Shown piece after piece: positions 36,551 to 46,916 of a stretch of 64,000 bases of DNA; positions within the stretch are counted from its first letter, which is position 1; each line of letters opens with the position of its first letter. The notes under the pieces are model-generated. The model was not told where the DNA came from. It saw nothing but the letters and a program-made list of their open reading frames with translations, and searched no databases. The translations under genes were made by a program, and so were the position numbers. Source of the stretch: G963663615 sp963663615 (GTDB taxonomy: Bacteria; Bacteroidota; Ignavibacteria; Ignavibacteriales; Melioribacteraceae); contig OY760517.1 in assembly GCA_963663615.1 (NCBI GenBank), forward strand, positions 1,054,001-1,118,000. The letters are read 5' to 3'.

Positions 36551-38593
36551 ATGGACGATATTGTGGATAGAGAAAAAATACTGGTGACTTCGGCACTTCC
36601 ATATGCCAACGGACCAATACATCTGGGACATCTTAGCGGTGCATATTTGCCTGCTGATATATTCGTAAGATACCACAGATTAAAAGGTTCTGACGTAGTT
36701 TATATTTGTGGTTCCGATGAACATGGTGTTCCTATTACTATTACAGCGGACAAGGAAAAGGTAACACCACAGGATATTATTGACCGATACCACAATAACA
36801 ATAAAGATGCATTTGAAAAATTCGGGATGAGTTTTGATATTTATTCCCGTACTTCCATACCTGCACATCACGAAACGGCACGAGAGTTTTTTAAGGATTT
36901 TTACGACAGGGACCTTCTTGTTGAAAAAAAATCAATGCAGTTTTATGATGAAAAATCGAAAATGTTTTTACCCGACAGATATGTTGAGGGTACTTGTCCA
37001 AAATGTGGAAACGAAGAAGCAAGAAGTGACGAGTGCGAAAATTGTGGTTCGTTATACGACCCATCGGAGCTTAAAAATCCGAAAAGTAAAATTAGTGGTG
37101 AAACGCCTGTCCTCAAGGAAACATCTCACTGGTTTTTCCAGCTTGGCAAATACCAGGAAAGGCTGGAAAAATATGTTGCCGAGTGCGATGAAAAGTACAG
37201 CTGGAAAGAAAATGTGTTGCAGTATTGCCGTGGCTGGTTTAAGGATGGATTAAAAGATCGTGCTGTAACTCGTGATTTGGATTGGGGTGTTAAAGTACCT
37301 CTGGAAGGTGTAACTGGTAAGGTTCTTTATGTTTGGTTCGAGGCAGTTCTGGGTTATATTTCCGCAACAAAAGAGCTTGGCAGGCTAAAAGGTGAGCCTG
37401 AAATGTGGAAAAATTACTGGCAGGATGAAAAAACAAGGTATATTGCTTTTATTGGTAAGGATAATGTTGTTTTCCATACTATAATTTTCCCATCAATGTT
37501 AATGGCTAAAAATGATGGTAGTGATGAAAAATATATACTCCCTGAAAATGTACCGGCAAACGAATTCCTGAACTTTGAAGGTAAAAAGTTCTCAAAATCG
37601 CGTGGATGGGGTATTGACGTTGCTGAATTTCTAAAGCTTTTCCCGGCTGATCCACTTAGATATACACTTGCTGCAAACTTGCCGGAAAACAAGGATACCG
37701 ATTTCTACTGGAAAGAATTCCAGAATAGAAATAACGGTGAACTTGCCGATATTCTGGGTAACTTTATTAACCGTACTTTTATATTTGCTCACAAACATTT
37801 TGAAGGTAAGGTTCCAGCAACAGGCGAATTAAATGATATGGATAAGGAAATGATATCCTTGCTTGAATCATACCCTGAAAAAGTTGGTAAACTAATTGAA
37901 AAATACAAAATAAAAGATGCCGTGTTCGAGATGATGAATCTTGGGCGTGCTGCTAATAAATACTTTAATGATTCGGAACCATGGAAATCGGTTAAAACTG
38001 ATAAGGATAAATGTGGTACAACAGTTAATGTTTGTCTCCAGACCATTTATACATTAGCCGAGTTACTATCACCTGTTATACCGGATTCGAGCGAAAAAAT
38101 ATTTGGTATGCTTAACGCAGAAAAAACATCCTGGAGCGAATCGGGCAAAAGTAATTTGCCAGTGGGGCATCAGCTAAATAAATCCGAAATTTTGTTCTCA
38201 AAAATTGAAGATGAGACCATTCAAGCACAAATTCAGTCAACTGCAACTGAAAAAGTTGAAGAAGATGCACAAGTTAGCATTGAAGACTTCTTTAATACGG
38301 AACTAAAAGTTGCTGAAATTGTACATGCAGAGAAGGTTAAAAAAAGTAATAAACTTCTTAAGTTAAATCTTAAGGTAGGAAAAGATAAAAGACAGGTTGT
38401 TGCCGGAATAGGAGAGTCTTATAAGCCGGAAGAACTTGTTGGTAAAAAAGTAGTAATAGTATTTAATCTTAAACCGGCAAAACTTATGGGAGTTGAATCC
38501 CAGGGAATGGTATTGGCGGTTGAGGATGAATCGGGTAACGTAAATGTATTGGAAGTACCCGATAACGTAAAAAGTGGAACAAGAGTTAAATAA
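36551..38593 (+). CDS. metG: Methionyl-tRNA synthetase with C-terminal tRNA-binding domain
   Basis: Charges tRNA-Met. The 680-residue product has the class I signature HLGHLSG, a zinc knuckle with two CxxC pairs (CPKCGN, CENCGS), the KFSKS loop, an anticodon domain, and a C-terminal EMAP/Trbp111-type domain (about 570-680, ending with VVIVFNLKPAKLMGVESQGM). The ATG at 36551 follows an in-frame TTG; there is no strong ribosome site at either. Confidence 0.97.
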   Translation: MDDIVDREKILVTSALPYANGPIHLGHLSGAYLPADIFVRYHRLKGSDVVYICGSDEHGVPITITADKEKVTPQDIIDRYHNNNKDAFEKFGMSFDIYSRTSIPAHHETAREFFKDFYDRDLLVEKKSMQFYDEKSKMFLPDRYVEGTCPKCGNEEARSDECENCGSLYDPSELKNPKSKISGETPVLKETSHWFFQLGKYQERLEKYVAECDEKYSWKENVLQYCRGWFKDGLKDRAVTRDLDWGVKVPLEGVTGKVLYVWFEAVLGYISATKELGRLKGEPEMWKNYWQDEKTRYIAFIGKDNVVFHTIIFPSMLMAKNDGSDEKYILPENVPANEFLNFEGKKFSKSRGWGIDVAEFLKLFPADPLRYTLAANLPENKDTDFYWKEFQNRNNGELADILGNFINRTFIFAHKHFEGKVPATGELNDMDKEMISLLESYPEKVGKLIEKYKIKDAVFEMMNLGRAANKYFNDSEPWKSVKTDKDKCGTTVNVCLQTIYTLAELLSPVIPDSSEKIFGMLNAEKTSWSESGKSNLPVGHQLNKSEILFSKIEDETIQAQIQSTATEKVEEDAQVSIEDFFNTELKVAEIVHAEKVKKSNKLLKLNLKVGKDKRQVVAGIGESYKPEELVGKKVVIVFNLKPAKLMGVESQGMVLAVEDESGNVNVLEVPDNVKSGTRVK

Positions 38594-38632
38594 TCTAAAC
38601 AAATAAATAAATATTCCAGGAGGTTGCTTTAT

Positions 38633-40624
38633 ATGCGGTTTCGATTTCTATCAGCATTATTAATATCAATAGTAATGCTACTTGCTGCATGTTCACCTGA
38701 ACATTCAAAAATTATTGTTGCTGAGTATGGTGATGATGTAATTACATTAGGAGAATTTGAAAAAGCTTATGCAAAAAATGCAGGGGGTTACGAGGAAGCT
38801 GAAAAAGATTCTATTGATGAATATAAAAGTTTCCTTGATTTGTATTCCAACTTTAGAATGAAATTAAAAGATGCCGATTTAAGACAGTATGATAAAAACC
38901 CTGACTTGAAGAAAGAGCTTGATGATTACAGAGACAAAGTTGGTGTTGCCTATATCAAAGAAAAAATGATTACCGAACCGGGTCTTAAAAAGTTATATGA
39001 AAGAAGAACCGAAGAAATTAGAGTTAGTCATATTTTGATAAGATCAGAACGTAGAAAAAAAGAAGATGCCCTAACTATGGCAACCAATGTTCTGGATAGT
39101 ATCAAAAATGGCAAATCATTTGAAGATATGGCGAGTAGATATTCAGAAGATCAGTTTTCAAAAGTAAAAGGTGGTGACATCTATTTCATTACAGGTGGAC
39201 AGATTATTCCTGCTTTTGAAGATGCTGCTTTTAGTCTGCAAGCTGGCGAAATATATCCTGAACCAGTTGAAACACGTTACGGTTATCATATTATCAAGGT
39301 AACAGACAGAAGAGCACGAGTACCAGAAGTTAAAGCCAGCCATATGCTGTTTAAATTTAAAGGCGAAGATGGTAAAGTTGATACCGCAGCTGCTCTTGCT
39401 AAAGCTGAAGTTGCAATGGATTCGATTAAAAATGGTGCCGATTTTGCCGAATATGCAAAAGCTCATTCTGAAGATAAGGGTAGTGCTGTAAAAGGTGGTG
39501 ATCTTGGCTTTTTTGGCAGAAGAAGAATGGTACCTCCATTTGATGAAGCTGCATTTAACCTTAAGGTTGGCGAAGTATCTGATCTTGTTGAATCCAGATT
39601 TGGATACCATATAATCAAACTTACCGACCAAAAGGAACTTCCTACTTACGAAGAAGATAAAAAAACTTTGAAAAAGAATTACGAAAAGAACTATTTCAAA
39701 GATCAGTATGCTGAATTTGTTGATTCGCTTAAAGCTGAATATGATTTCGAAGTTATGGATGATAATGTTCAGTTAATTTATGCCAAAGCTGATTCTGTTG
39801 TAAATAAAGAATATGAAACAATCTCAAATTGGTCTGAAGTTAAAGACTCGGTTGTAATGACTTATAACGACAAAAAAGTATCGGCTGATGGTTTAATGAG
39901 CTTTATTGCCGGTACAGATAAATTCAAAAACAGATTTGTTGACTCTTCTCTTGTTTATGCTGGTGTTGATGAATTTGCTAACGAAAAACTTGTTGTTGAA
40001 AAAGTAGCACAACTTGGTGAAATTATGCCAGAATTTGCTGACTTGATGGATGACTATAAAAATGGTATTTATATATTCAAACTTCAGGAAGAGGAAGTTT
40101 GGGATAAAATTAAAATTGATTCTGTAGAGTTGAAAAAATTCTGGGAAGAAACTAAAGATAATTATGTTTCTGCTGACAGAGTTGAGTTCAAAGGTATTTA
40201 TGCTAACAAGGATTCAGCTATAAAAGCTATAAGACAAGAAGCTCTTACTAGTGGAGTAGATTTTGATACTCTTGCCCAGGAAAAATCCGAACGTGCAATA
40301 TATGGTGGTAACAAATCATACTTTGGCACCAAAGAAGTTGCAAAAGATGATCTTGCAAAAGCAGCCTTCGAACTTGATAAACCGGGTGATATAAGTGAAC
40401 CGGTTAAATTCAGAAATGGCTGGTATATACTTAAGCTAGTTAAAAAAATGCCTTCTAAAGTAAAATCTTACGAAGATGCAAAAGCTGAAGCTGCAAGTGC
40501 TTATCAGGAAAAACAGAGTAAAGAACTGGAAGCCGGATATCTTGAAAAGTTAAAGAAACTTTACGAGCCGGAATTATATTATGACAAACTTGAAAATGCA
40601 TATAAACCAGTATCTGAAGAATAG
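38633..40624 (+). CDS. Parvulin-type peptidyl-prolyl isomerase lipoprotein
   Basis: Periplasmic folding factor of 663 residues. A lipoprotein signal ends LLAAC. Two full PpiC domains follow (about 120-225 and 230-335; each with SHxL at the start, a GGD near the middle and GYHIIK at the end), and a third degenerate one (about 515-605, GNKSYFGTKE and GWYILKL). The ATG is fixed by AGGAGG nine bases upstream; an in-frame TTG earlier overlaps that site. First gene of a three-gene chaperone operon. Confidence 0.9.
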   Translation: MRFRFLSALLISIVMLLAACSPEHSKIIVAEYGDDVITLGEFEKAYAKNAGGYEEAEKDSIDEYKSFLDLYSNFRMKLKDADLRQYDKNPDLKKELDDYRDKVGVAYIKEKMITEPGLKKLYERRTEEIRVSHILIRSERRKKEDALTMATNVLDSIKNGKSFEDMASRYSEDQFSKVKGGDIYFITGGQIIPAFEDAAFSLQAGEIYPEPVETRYGYHIIKVTDRRARVPEVKASHMLFKFKGEDGKVDTAAALAKAEVAMDSIKNGADFAEYAKAHSEDKGSAVKGGDLGFFGRRRMVPPFDEAAFNLKVGEVSDLVESRFGYHIIKLTDQKELPTYEEDKKTLKKNYEKNYFKDQYAEFVDSLKAEYDFEVMDDNVQLIYAKADSVVNKEYETISNWSEVKDSVVMTYNDKKVSADGLMSFIAGTDKFKNRFVDSSLVYAGVDEFANEKLVVEKVAQLGEIMPEFADLMDDYKNGIYIFKLQEEEVWDKIKIDSVELKKFWEETKDNYVSADRVEFKGIYANKDSAIKAIRQEALTSGVDFDTLAQEKSERAIYGGNKSYFGTKEVAKDDLAKAAFELDKPGDISEPVKFRNGWYILKLVKKMPSKVKSYEDAKAEAASAYQEKQSKELEAGYLEKLKKLYEPELYYDKLENAYKPVSEE

Positions 40625-41420
40625 TCTGTTCATTATTCTATTTGTAGTTTTATTTTGGGGCTGCGAAGAAAAGAATATTGAAGATAAAGTTATAGCAAAA
40701 GTTAATAGCTCCGTACTTACTAGTGCGGAGCTTGATATTGCTTTGGGTGAACTGAAAAATGAAAAGCGTTACCGCCAGGAGTATATTAACGAGTGGATTC
40801 GTCTTGAAATTCTGTTCCAGGAAGCTGCCCAGAACAATATTACCAAATCGAAAGAATATGTTGATTTACTGAATTTAAGCAGAAAAAAGCTTGCTTCAGG
40901 TATGTATATAAATAAATTGCTTGAAGATGAAGTTTCCCTAAGCAAACAGGAATTACTGGATTACTATAATAGTACCAGGGAAGATTTTACTATTTACGAT
41001 AAGGCTTATGTTGTTAACAGAGCCGATTTTAAAGTTGAAGAAAATGCAGCTGTTTTCAGAGAAATTGTATTGAAAAGAGGCTGGAAATTGGCTAACTACT
41101 ATCTTGCCAATAATGAAAATGTAATTAAAAGCGAAACTAACCAGTTTCTTTTTGAACATAAAATCAATCCGCCATTTCTTTTCCGGATAATTAAAAGTTT
41201 GCGTCCGGATGAGGTAAGTGTTATTCTTAATTTGGAACAGGATGTGTTTACTATTGTTCAACTTGTAAAAAATTATCCGGCTAATTCGGTTCCGGATTAC
41301 GAGTTTGTTGAAGATGAGGTGCGTAGCAGATATATTGCTATCAAGAATAAAAAAATTATTGATGAACAGATGGAGTTATTGTACTCCAGGTATAACGTAG
41401 TAATTAACAGGGATAATTAA
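40581..41420 (+). CDS. SurA-like lipoprotein without a clear PpiC domain
   Basis: The 279-residue product begins 44 bases inside the previous gene. A lipoprotein signal ends FWGC, then comes a SurA-type N-terminal segment (IAKVNSSVLTSAELDIAL). The region where a PpiC domain is expected lacks the usual SHIL and GYHII blocks, so catalytic activity is doubtful and a chaperone role more likely. An alternative ATG lies five codons downstream. It shares TAATG with the next gene, so all three genes are coupled. Confidence 0.75.
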   Translation: MTNLKMHINQYLKNSLFIILFVVLFWGCEEKNIEDKVIAKVNSSVLTSAELDIALGELKNEKRYRQEYINEWIRLEILFQEAAQNNITKSKEYVDLLNLSRKKLASGMYINKLLEDEVSLSKQELLDYYNSTREDFTIYDKAYVVNRADFKVEENAAVFREIVLKRGWKLANYYLANNENVIKSETNQFLFEHKINPPFLFRIIKSLRPDEVSVILNLEQDVFTIVQLVKNYPANSVPDYEFVEDEVRSRYIAIKNKKIIDEQMELLYSRYNVVINRDN

Positions 41421-42688
41421 TGAAAAAGATATTAGTGCTTTTATTGCTGGGTACAGCTTCAGTTTTTTCGCAGGAAGTAATTGACAAGATTGTTGCGGTA
41501 GTTGGTAATGAAATTATCATGAAATCGGAACTTGATCAGGAAACAATGTATTTTGCTGCACAGCGTAACCTTAATCCTGATAGCCCAGAGCTTAGAAAGC
41601 AAATACTTGATGCCAAAATTGAAGAAAAATTGCTTTATAACCAGGCTGAAATTGATTCGATTGAAGTTACAGATGAAGAAGTTAACCGCCAAATTGAACA
41701 GCAGCTTGCTTATTTTATAAGACAGTATGGCTCAAAAGAAAGAATTGAAGAAGCATACGGTATGAGCATCGAGAAAATTAAAAGGGAAATGCGTGATGAT
41801 ACTCGTAAAAACCTTATGGCTCAGATGGTGCGTCAGCAGAAATTTGGACTTATAGATATTACACGAAATGAAGTAAAAGAGTTTTTTGTTGAAAATAAAG
41901 ACTCAATGGGTGTTATTCCTGAAAAATTTGAAATAGCTCATATTTTTATTAACCCCGGTAAAAGCGACAAGGTGATTGAAAGAGCCAAAGAGCTCGCACA
42001 GAATTTACTCGATTCAATTAAAGCTGGTGCTGATTTTGCTGAGCTTGCAAAAGAATATAGTGATGATCCCGGTAGTGCTGCAAAAGGTGGTAACCTTGGA
42101 TTTGTAAAACGTGGTGTTTTCTTCCCTGAATTTGAATCAGCTGCTTTTGAACTTGATAAGGATGAATTATCAGGTGTTGTTGAGTCTCCTGTTGGTTTCC
42201 ATATTATTCAGCTTCTCGAAAGAAGAGGCGAAAGCATTAATACACGCCATATACTTATTAAACCAAAAAATGATGATGATGGTGAAGTTGAGGTAATTAG
42301 TACACTTTCAGCTATACGTGACAGTATTGTGAGAGGTTTGAATACTTTTGAATACTTTGCTGAAAAATATAGCGATGATAAAGAATCGAAAAACAAGGGT
42401 GGCTTACTTGGTACTTTCGAAAAAAGCCAGCTCGAAAAACCTTTGCTTGATCAGATTTACAAACTTGAGGAAGGTGAAATCGGTTATCCAAAAAGACTTG
42501 ATGTTGACCGTAATACCTACGGTTACCATATTGTTAAATTGGTAAAACGTGTTCCGGAACATGCACCAAGTATTGAAAATGATTACGAAGACCTTAAGAA
42601 ACTTGTTGAGTTCCAGAAAAGAAAAAATCTGTACGACGAATGGATTACTGATCTTAAAAGCAAAATATATTGGGAAATTAGACTTTAG
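41420..42688 (+). CDS. surA: SurA-like periplasmic chaperone/peptidyl-prolyl isomerase
   Basis: Helps outer-membrane proteins reach the BAM complex. The 422-residue product has a signal peptide (to about residue 17), the SurA N-terminal domain (KIVAVVGNEIIMKSELDQE), and two PpiC domains (about 170-275 with EIAHIFI and GFHIIQL; about 275-380 with NTRHILI and YGYHIVKL). The length and layout match E. coli SurA. It overlaps the previous gene by the shared base A of TAATG. Confidence 0.9.
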   Translation: MKKILVLLLLGTASVFSQEVIDKIVAVVGNEIIMKSELDQETMYFAAQRNLNPDSPELRKQILDAKIEEKLLYNQAEIDSIEVTDEEVNRQIEQQLAYFIRQYGSKERIEEAYGMSIEKIKREMRDDTRKNLMAQMVRQQKFGLIDITRNEVKEFFVENKDSMGVIPEKFEIAHIFINPGKSDKVIERAKELAQNLLDSIKAGADFAELAKEYSDDPGSAAKGGNLGFVKRGVFFPEFESAAFELDKDELSGVVESPVGFHIIQLLERRGESINTRHILIKPKNDDDGEVEVISTLSAIRDSIVRGLNTFEYFAEKYSDDKESKNKGGLLGTFEKSQLEKPLLDQIYKLEEGEIGYPKRLDVDRNTYGYHIVKLVKRVPEHAPSIENDYEDLKKLVEFQKRKNLYDEWITDLKSKIYWEIRL

Positions 42689-42696
42689 GAATTACT

Positions 42697-43686
42697 TTGA
42701 ATAAAAATCTGCCAGGTAAGGATGTTGAACTGGTTGAATCGCTCAACCAGGCAGTAAAAGATACCAAACAGGAAATAGCTAAAAAGATTGTTGGTCAGGA
42801 TCAGATAATTGATGACCTTATTATCAGTTTGCTCGCAAAGGGACACAGTTTACTTGTTGGTGTTCCGGGACTTGCAAAAACTATGATAATAAAAACTTTA
42901 TCGGAAGTTCTTGACCTTGAATTTAACAGAATTCAGTTTACCCCAGATCTTATGCCGGGTGATATTACCGGTACCGAAATTATTGAGGAAGATAAAAGTT
43001 CGGGTAGTCGTTCGTTCAAGTTTGTGAAAGGTCCGGTTTTTGCCAATATTGTACTTGCTGATGAAATTAACCGTACACCTCCTAAAACACAGGCTGCTTT
43101 GCTGGAAGCGATGCAGGAGCATAGAGTAACTGCTGCGGGTAAAACTTATAAGTTGCCTGAACCATTTTTTGTGTTGGCTACACAAAACCCGATTGAGCAG
43201 GAAGGTACTTACCCGCTACCTGAAGCACAGTTGGACAGGTTCATGTTTAATCTTTGGGTTGGGTATCCATCATACGAAGAGGAAGTTGCAATTATAAAAG
43301 CAACAACCGGTGCTGAAACTGCCGAACTTAAAACAATTATAGACCAAAATACATTGCAGGCGTTTCAGGAGCTGGTTAGACGTGTTCCTGTTGCTGATAA
43401 TGTTGTTGAATATGCAGTTAAAACAGTTAACCGTACTCGTCCGCAGTTTAACAAGGAAGACAAGTTTGTAGCTGATTGGATTAACTGGGGTGCTGGTCCG
43501 CGTGCTTCACAATATTTGGTGCTGGCTGCAAAAACAAGAGCTATAATGGATGGAAGATTTACTCCAGGTATTGAGGATGTAAAAAAATCGATGCTGCCGG
43601 TATTAAGACATAGAATTATACCTAATTTTAATGCCGAAGCTGAGGGAATAACTTCTGTTGAGATTATTGAAAAACTGGTAGGCTAA
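42697..43686 (+). CDS. MoxR-type AAA+ ATPase
   Basis: Chaperone ATPase usually working with VWA-domain or DUF58 partners. The 329-residue product has Walker A GVPGLAKT (55-62), Walker B LADEINRTPPKTQ, the sensor segment ATQNPIEQEGTYPLPEAQLDRF and a C-terminal lid. The start is TTG with AGGA five bases upstream, eight bases after surA. The usual DUF58 and VWA partner genes are not next to it, which is unusual; it is followed by a terminator. Confidence 0.9.
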   Translation: MNKNLPGKDVELVESLNQAVKDTKQEIAKKIVGQDQIIDDLIISLLAKGHSLLVGVPGLAKTMIIKTLSEVLDLEFNRIQFTPDLMPGDITGTEIIEEDKSSGSRSFKFVKGPVFANIVLADEINRTPPKTQAALLEAMQEHRVTAAGKTYKLPEPFFVLATQNPIEQEGTYPLPEAQLDRFMFNLWVGYPSYEEEVAIIKATTGAETAELKTIIDQNTLQAFQELVRRVPVADNVVEYAVKTVNRTRPQFNKEDKFVADWINWGAGPRASQYLVLAAKTRAIMDGRFTPGIEDVKKSMLPVLRHRIIPNFNAEAEGITSVEIIEKLVG

Positions 43687-43705
43687 GTTAAATATTTACT
43701 ATAAT

Positions 43706-43742
43706 AAAAAACCTCCGGAGTAAATACTTCGGAGGTTTTTTT
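43706..43742. terminator. Bidirectional terminator between moxR and glgC
   Basis: AAAAACCTCCG... CGGAGGTTTTT forms a strong stem with A-rich and T-rich ends on the two sides, so it can end both convergent genes. Its stem shares the ACCTCCG core with the nfo terminator. Confidence 0.88.
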
Positions 43743-43753
43743 GTATAAAATCA

Positions 43754-44995
43754 TTAAATAAATTTGTAATTTTTCGGAATTACAACTATACCTGTATCTG
43801 AAACCGTGAATCGTTTTTTATCTTCCTCAACGTCAAAACCAATTTCAGTATGTTCAGGAATAACAACATTCTTGTCAATTATAGCTCTTCTGATTCTTGA
43901 ATGGCGACCAACATTAACACGATCATAAATAATTGAATCAGTAATGTAAGTATAACTGTTAACCCTAACACCAAAACCAAGAATTGAACGCTCAACCAAA
44001 CCACCGGAAACAACTGTGCCGTCAGCAACAAGGGAGTTATATACACGTCCTACACGCTCACCTTCATGCGAAAGTGTTTTCGCTGGTGGGTATTGCTGCT
44101 GCTGAGTTCTGAGTGGCCAATCGCGGTCGTAAAGATTAAAGAACGGATCAACAGAAATAAGATCCATGCTGGCAGCATAGTAACTGTCAATTGTACCAAC
44201 ATCAACCCAGTAAGGTTCATCCTTTTTGTTCTCATCCACAAACGGGTAGGCATTAACAGTATATCCGTTTTTAATCATATACGGTATAACATGTTTACCA
44301 AAATCGTCATTTTCAAGACCTTTTTCTTCCATGGTATTCATTACGTCTTTAATGGCATCCTTATTAAAGATGTAAATACCCATGTTAACCAGTGACTGAT
44401 CCGGTTTGCCTGGCACAGCAGGTGGATCTTTTGGCTTTTCTACGAAAGATAATATTTTATACTCATCGTTAATTTCAATAATACCATAGCGTGAAGCAGT
44501 AGCCTGCGGAACTTCCATACAAGCAATAGTAAGGTCTGCCTTTTTCTCGGCGTGGTAACCAAGCATCTTCAGATAGTCCATTTTATAGATATGGTCGCCC
44601 GAAAGAACGAGAATTCTGTCGTTTCTGCTACCATCGTCAAGAAGGTTAAGATTCTGGAAAAAAGCATTAGCGGTACCAGTGTACCAGTTGTTACTAATTT
44701 TTTGCTGTGGTGGAACCGGATAAATAAATTCGCCAAGTTCCGGATTCAAAATATTCCATGCCTCGTAAAGGTGTCGGCTAAGAGAATCGGATTTATATTG
44801 TGTAAGAACATAGATTTTTCTCAAACCGGAGTTAAGACAGTTTGAGAGGGCAAAGTCAATAATTCTGTATTTACCGCCAAAAGGAACAGACGGCTTGGTT
44901 CTAAACTTGGTAAGGGGACTCAGTCTGCTGCCTTGCCCCCCTGCAAGAATCATCGTAAGTGTACCGCGCAATAAAGCTGAACTCGCTAAAGGCAT
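43754..44995 (-). CDS. glgC: Glucose-1-phosphate adenylyltransferase
   Basis: Makes ADP-glucose for glycogen. The 413-residue product has the pyrophosphorylase signature GGQGSRLSPLT (residues 19-29), KPSVPFGGKYRIIDFALSN, the VLSGDHIYKMDY substrate block and a C-terminal left-handed beta-helix region. No glgA or glgB gene is adjacent. A GAGAGAAA sequence precedes the ATG. Confidence 0.96.
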   Translation of the reverse strand: MPLASSALLRGTLTMILAGGQGSRLSPLTKFRTKPSVPFGGKYRIIDFALSNCLNSGLRKIYVLTQYKSDSLSRHLYEAWNILNPELGEFIYPVPPQQKISNNWYTGTANAFFQNLNLLDDGSRNDRILVLSGDHIYKMDYLKMLGYHAEKKADLTIACMEVPQATASRYGIIEINDEYKILSFVEKPKDPPAVPGKPDQSLVNMGIYIFNKDAIKDVMNTMEEKGLENDDFGKHVIPYMIKNGYTVNAYPFVDENKKDEPYWVDVGTIDSYYAASMDLISVDPFFNLYDRDWPLRTQQQQYPPAKTLSHEGERVGRVYNSLVADGTVVSGGLVERSILGFGVRVNSYTYITDSIIYDRVNVGRHSRIRRAIIDKNVVIPEHTEIGFDVEEDKKRFTVSDTGIVVIPKNYKFI

Positions 44996-45040
44996 ATTTT
45001 CTCTCTGTTTTTTAATTTATATAATTTAATCTTCTCAGGG

Positions 45041-45073
45041 TTTGAATAGCAATTAAAGTTATTGTTAAATTTG
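45041..45073 (+). promoter_or_regulatory. Candidate Bacteroidota-type promoter for the M1 peptidase
   Basis: TTTG at 45041-45044 and TAAATTTG at 45066-45073 are separated by 21 bases, matching the TTTG / TAnnTTTG pattern of Bacteroidota primary promoters. The peptidase ATG lies about 44 bases further on. Whether this organism uses that consensus is an assumption. Confidence 0.35.
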
Positions 45074-45116
45074 AAAAAAAATTGCTAGATTGTTTACTTA
45101 AATAAAGATTAAAGAT

Positions 45117-46823
45117 ATGAAAGTCAAGAAATATTACCTTGTAATGCCAGTAATAATAATAATTTTATTTATCCTTTCTTTTATTATAGCCCTTGTAATA
45201 TGGGAACCTGAAAGGATTATTGCTTTTGTGAATAACAGAGGCGAAAGTATTACCGAGGGATTCAGATCATCCTTTTTCGATTTTGATGAAGTAGCGGAAT
45301 ATAACAAGCCTGAACAGCATTTTATTGATGTTGAACATTATGATATTTACGTTCGATTAAACCAATCTGAAAAAATGATTAATGGCAGAGTTATTGTTAG
45401 TGCAACTACTACTGAAAATTACGCGGGCGAAATAGTCTTCAATATGGATAACGATCTTGAGCTTGATAGTATTAGGCTTAACGGTGAGGAGCCATCTTTC
45501 AGCTTTTCCGGTAATTATCTTATGGTTGATTGCCCGGATGGGGGAAAATTTAATCTGGATATTTTTTACCATGGTACTCCTGAACCCAAGGGGTTTGGTT
45601 CATTTGTATTTTATGATAAGGATTCACTACAAACAGTGTTCACTCTTAGCGAACCGGTATTTGCCTCAACATGGTTACCTTGTAATGATATAAATACTGA
45701 TAAAGCAACGATTGATATGCATATTACTGCTGATTCGTGTATGGTGTCGGTGTCTAACGGTAATTTAGTTAATGTTAGTGACAGCCTAAATTTAAGAACA
45801 TACCATTGGCAAACTGTGTATGATATTGCACCTTACCTTATAACCATAAATACTGCTCCGTATATCTACTTTAATGATACATATAATTCTATCAGCGGAA
45901 AGAAAATTCCTCTTGAATATTATGTGTTTCCCGGTAAGCTAGAAGCTGCCAAATATGATTTTGCTATCAATAAAAAAGCGTTACGGGTATTTGAAGAACT
46001 ATATGGCGAATACCCGTTTCCTGATGAAAAATACGGAGTTGCCGAAATTAACTGGCGGTATGGTGCAATTGAACATCAGACTATTACAGGCATGAGTACA
46101 GAATATATAACAGGTTCAGCACTATTCGATGATGTTTTTGTACATGAACTTGCCCATCATTGGTGGGGAGATGCAGTTACACCCAAAACATGGAAGGACG
46201 TATGGTTGAGTGAAGGATTTGCAACTTACTCCGAGGCTTTATTTTATGAAAAAGTATCGGGGAGAGATGGACTAGTATCAACCCTTAATTCAAAAATACG
46301 GGGTATAAAACAGGGTAAACTTTACGATCCTGGCAGTAATTTGTTCTCTCCGCTTGTTTACAACAAGGGTGCCTGGGTTTTGCATATGCTACGTAAACAA
46401 CTGGGTGATAGTGCATTTTTTGAATCGTTAAGGAACTATTACCTTACTTATCGGTATAAATCAGCAAGTACTGATGATTTCCGGGAGGTGTGCGAAAATA
46501 CTTCCAAACAAAATCTGGACAAGTTTTTCGATCAGTGGCTATTTTCCGGTACCGGATTACCACAGCTTGATTTTTCACATACTATAACCCAAATTGGTTC
46601 TCAAAACCAAATTGAGGTAAAGGTTATACAGCTTCAGGAAGAGTATAAAAGGTATGAATTATTTCTTGATGTTATGTTTAGCGACAGTACAAATAGTGTA
46701 GTTAAAACATACTTTATTGATAGTGCCGAACAAATATTTACCGACACTCTTAACTTTGTACCTGTTAGCATAAAACCTGATCCTTATAGCTGGTTATTAG
46801 CCGAGATTGTTTCCGGGAATTAA
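45117..46823 (+). CDS. M1 family aminopeptidase, membrane-anchored
   Basis: Zinc aminopeptidase of 568 residues. One N-terminal hydrophobic segment (about 7-29) would anchor it facing the periplasm. An M1 beta domain precedes the exopeptidase motif GAIEH and the zinc site HELAH (His 343 and 347) with Glu 366, the exact HExxH-18-E spacing of the family. It lacks the long ERAP-type C-terminal domain, so it is a short bacterial M1 form. GAIEH replaces the usual GAMEN, a change found in several M1 subgroups. Confidence 0.9.
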   Translation: MKVKKYYLVMPVIIIILFILSFIIALVIWEPERIIAFVNNRGESITEGFRSSFFDFDEVAEYNKPEQHFIDVEHYDIYVRLNQSEKMINGRVIVSATTTENYAGEIVFNMDNDLELDSIRLNGEEPSFSFSGNYLMVDCPDGGKFNLDIFYHGTPEPKGFGSFVFYDKDSLQTVFTLSEPVFASTWLPCNDINTDKATIDMHITADSCMVSVSNGNLVNVSDSLNLRTYHWQTVYDIAPYLITINTAPYIYFNDTYNSISGKKIPLEYYVFPGKLEAAKYDFAINKKALRVFEELYGEYPFPDEKYGVAEINWRYGAIEHQTITGMSTEYITGSALFDDVFVHELAHHWWGDAVTPKTWKDVWLSEGFATYSEALFYEKVSGRDGLVSTLNSKIRGIKQGKLYDPGSNLFSPLVYNKGAWVLHMLRKQLGDSAFFESLRNYYLTYRYKSASTDDFREVCENTSKQNLDKFFDQWLFSGTGLPQLDFSHTITQIGSQNQIEVKVIQLQEEYKRYELFLDVMFSDSTNSVVKTYFIDSAEQIFTDTLNFVPVSIKPDPYSWLLAEIVSGN

Positions 46824-46916
46824 ATATTTATTTAAAGAATATGATGTAGTTTTAATTACCAAAATAAATACTTAGTTTTAGTACTCTTTATTTTTTCATT
46901 AGTATCATGGAAGTCG

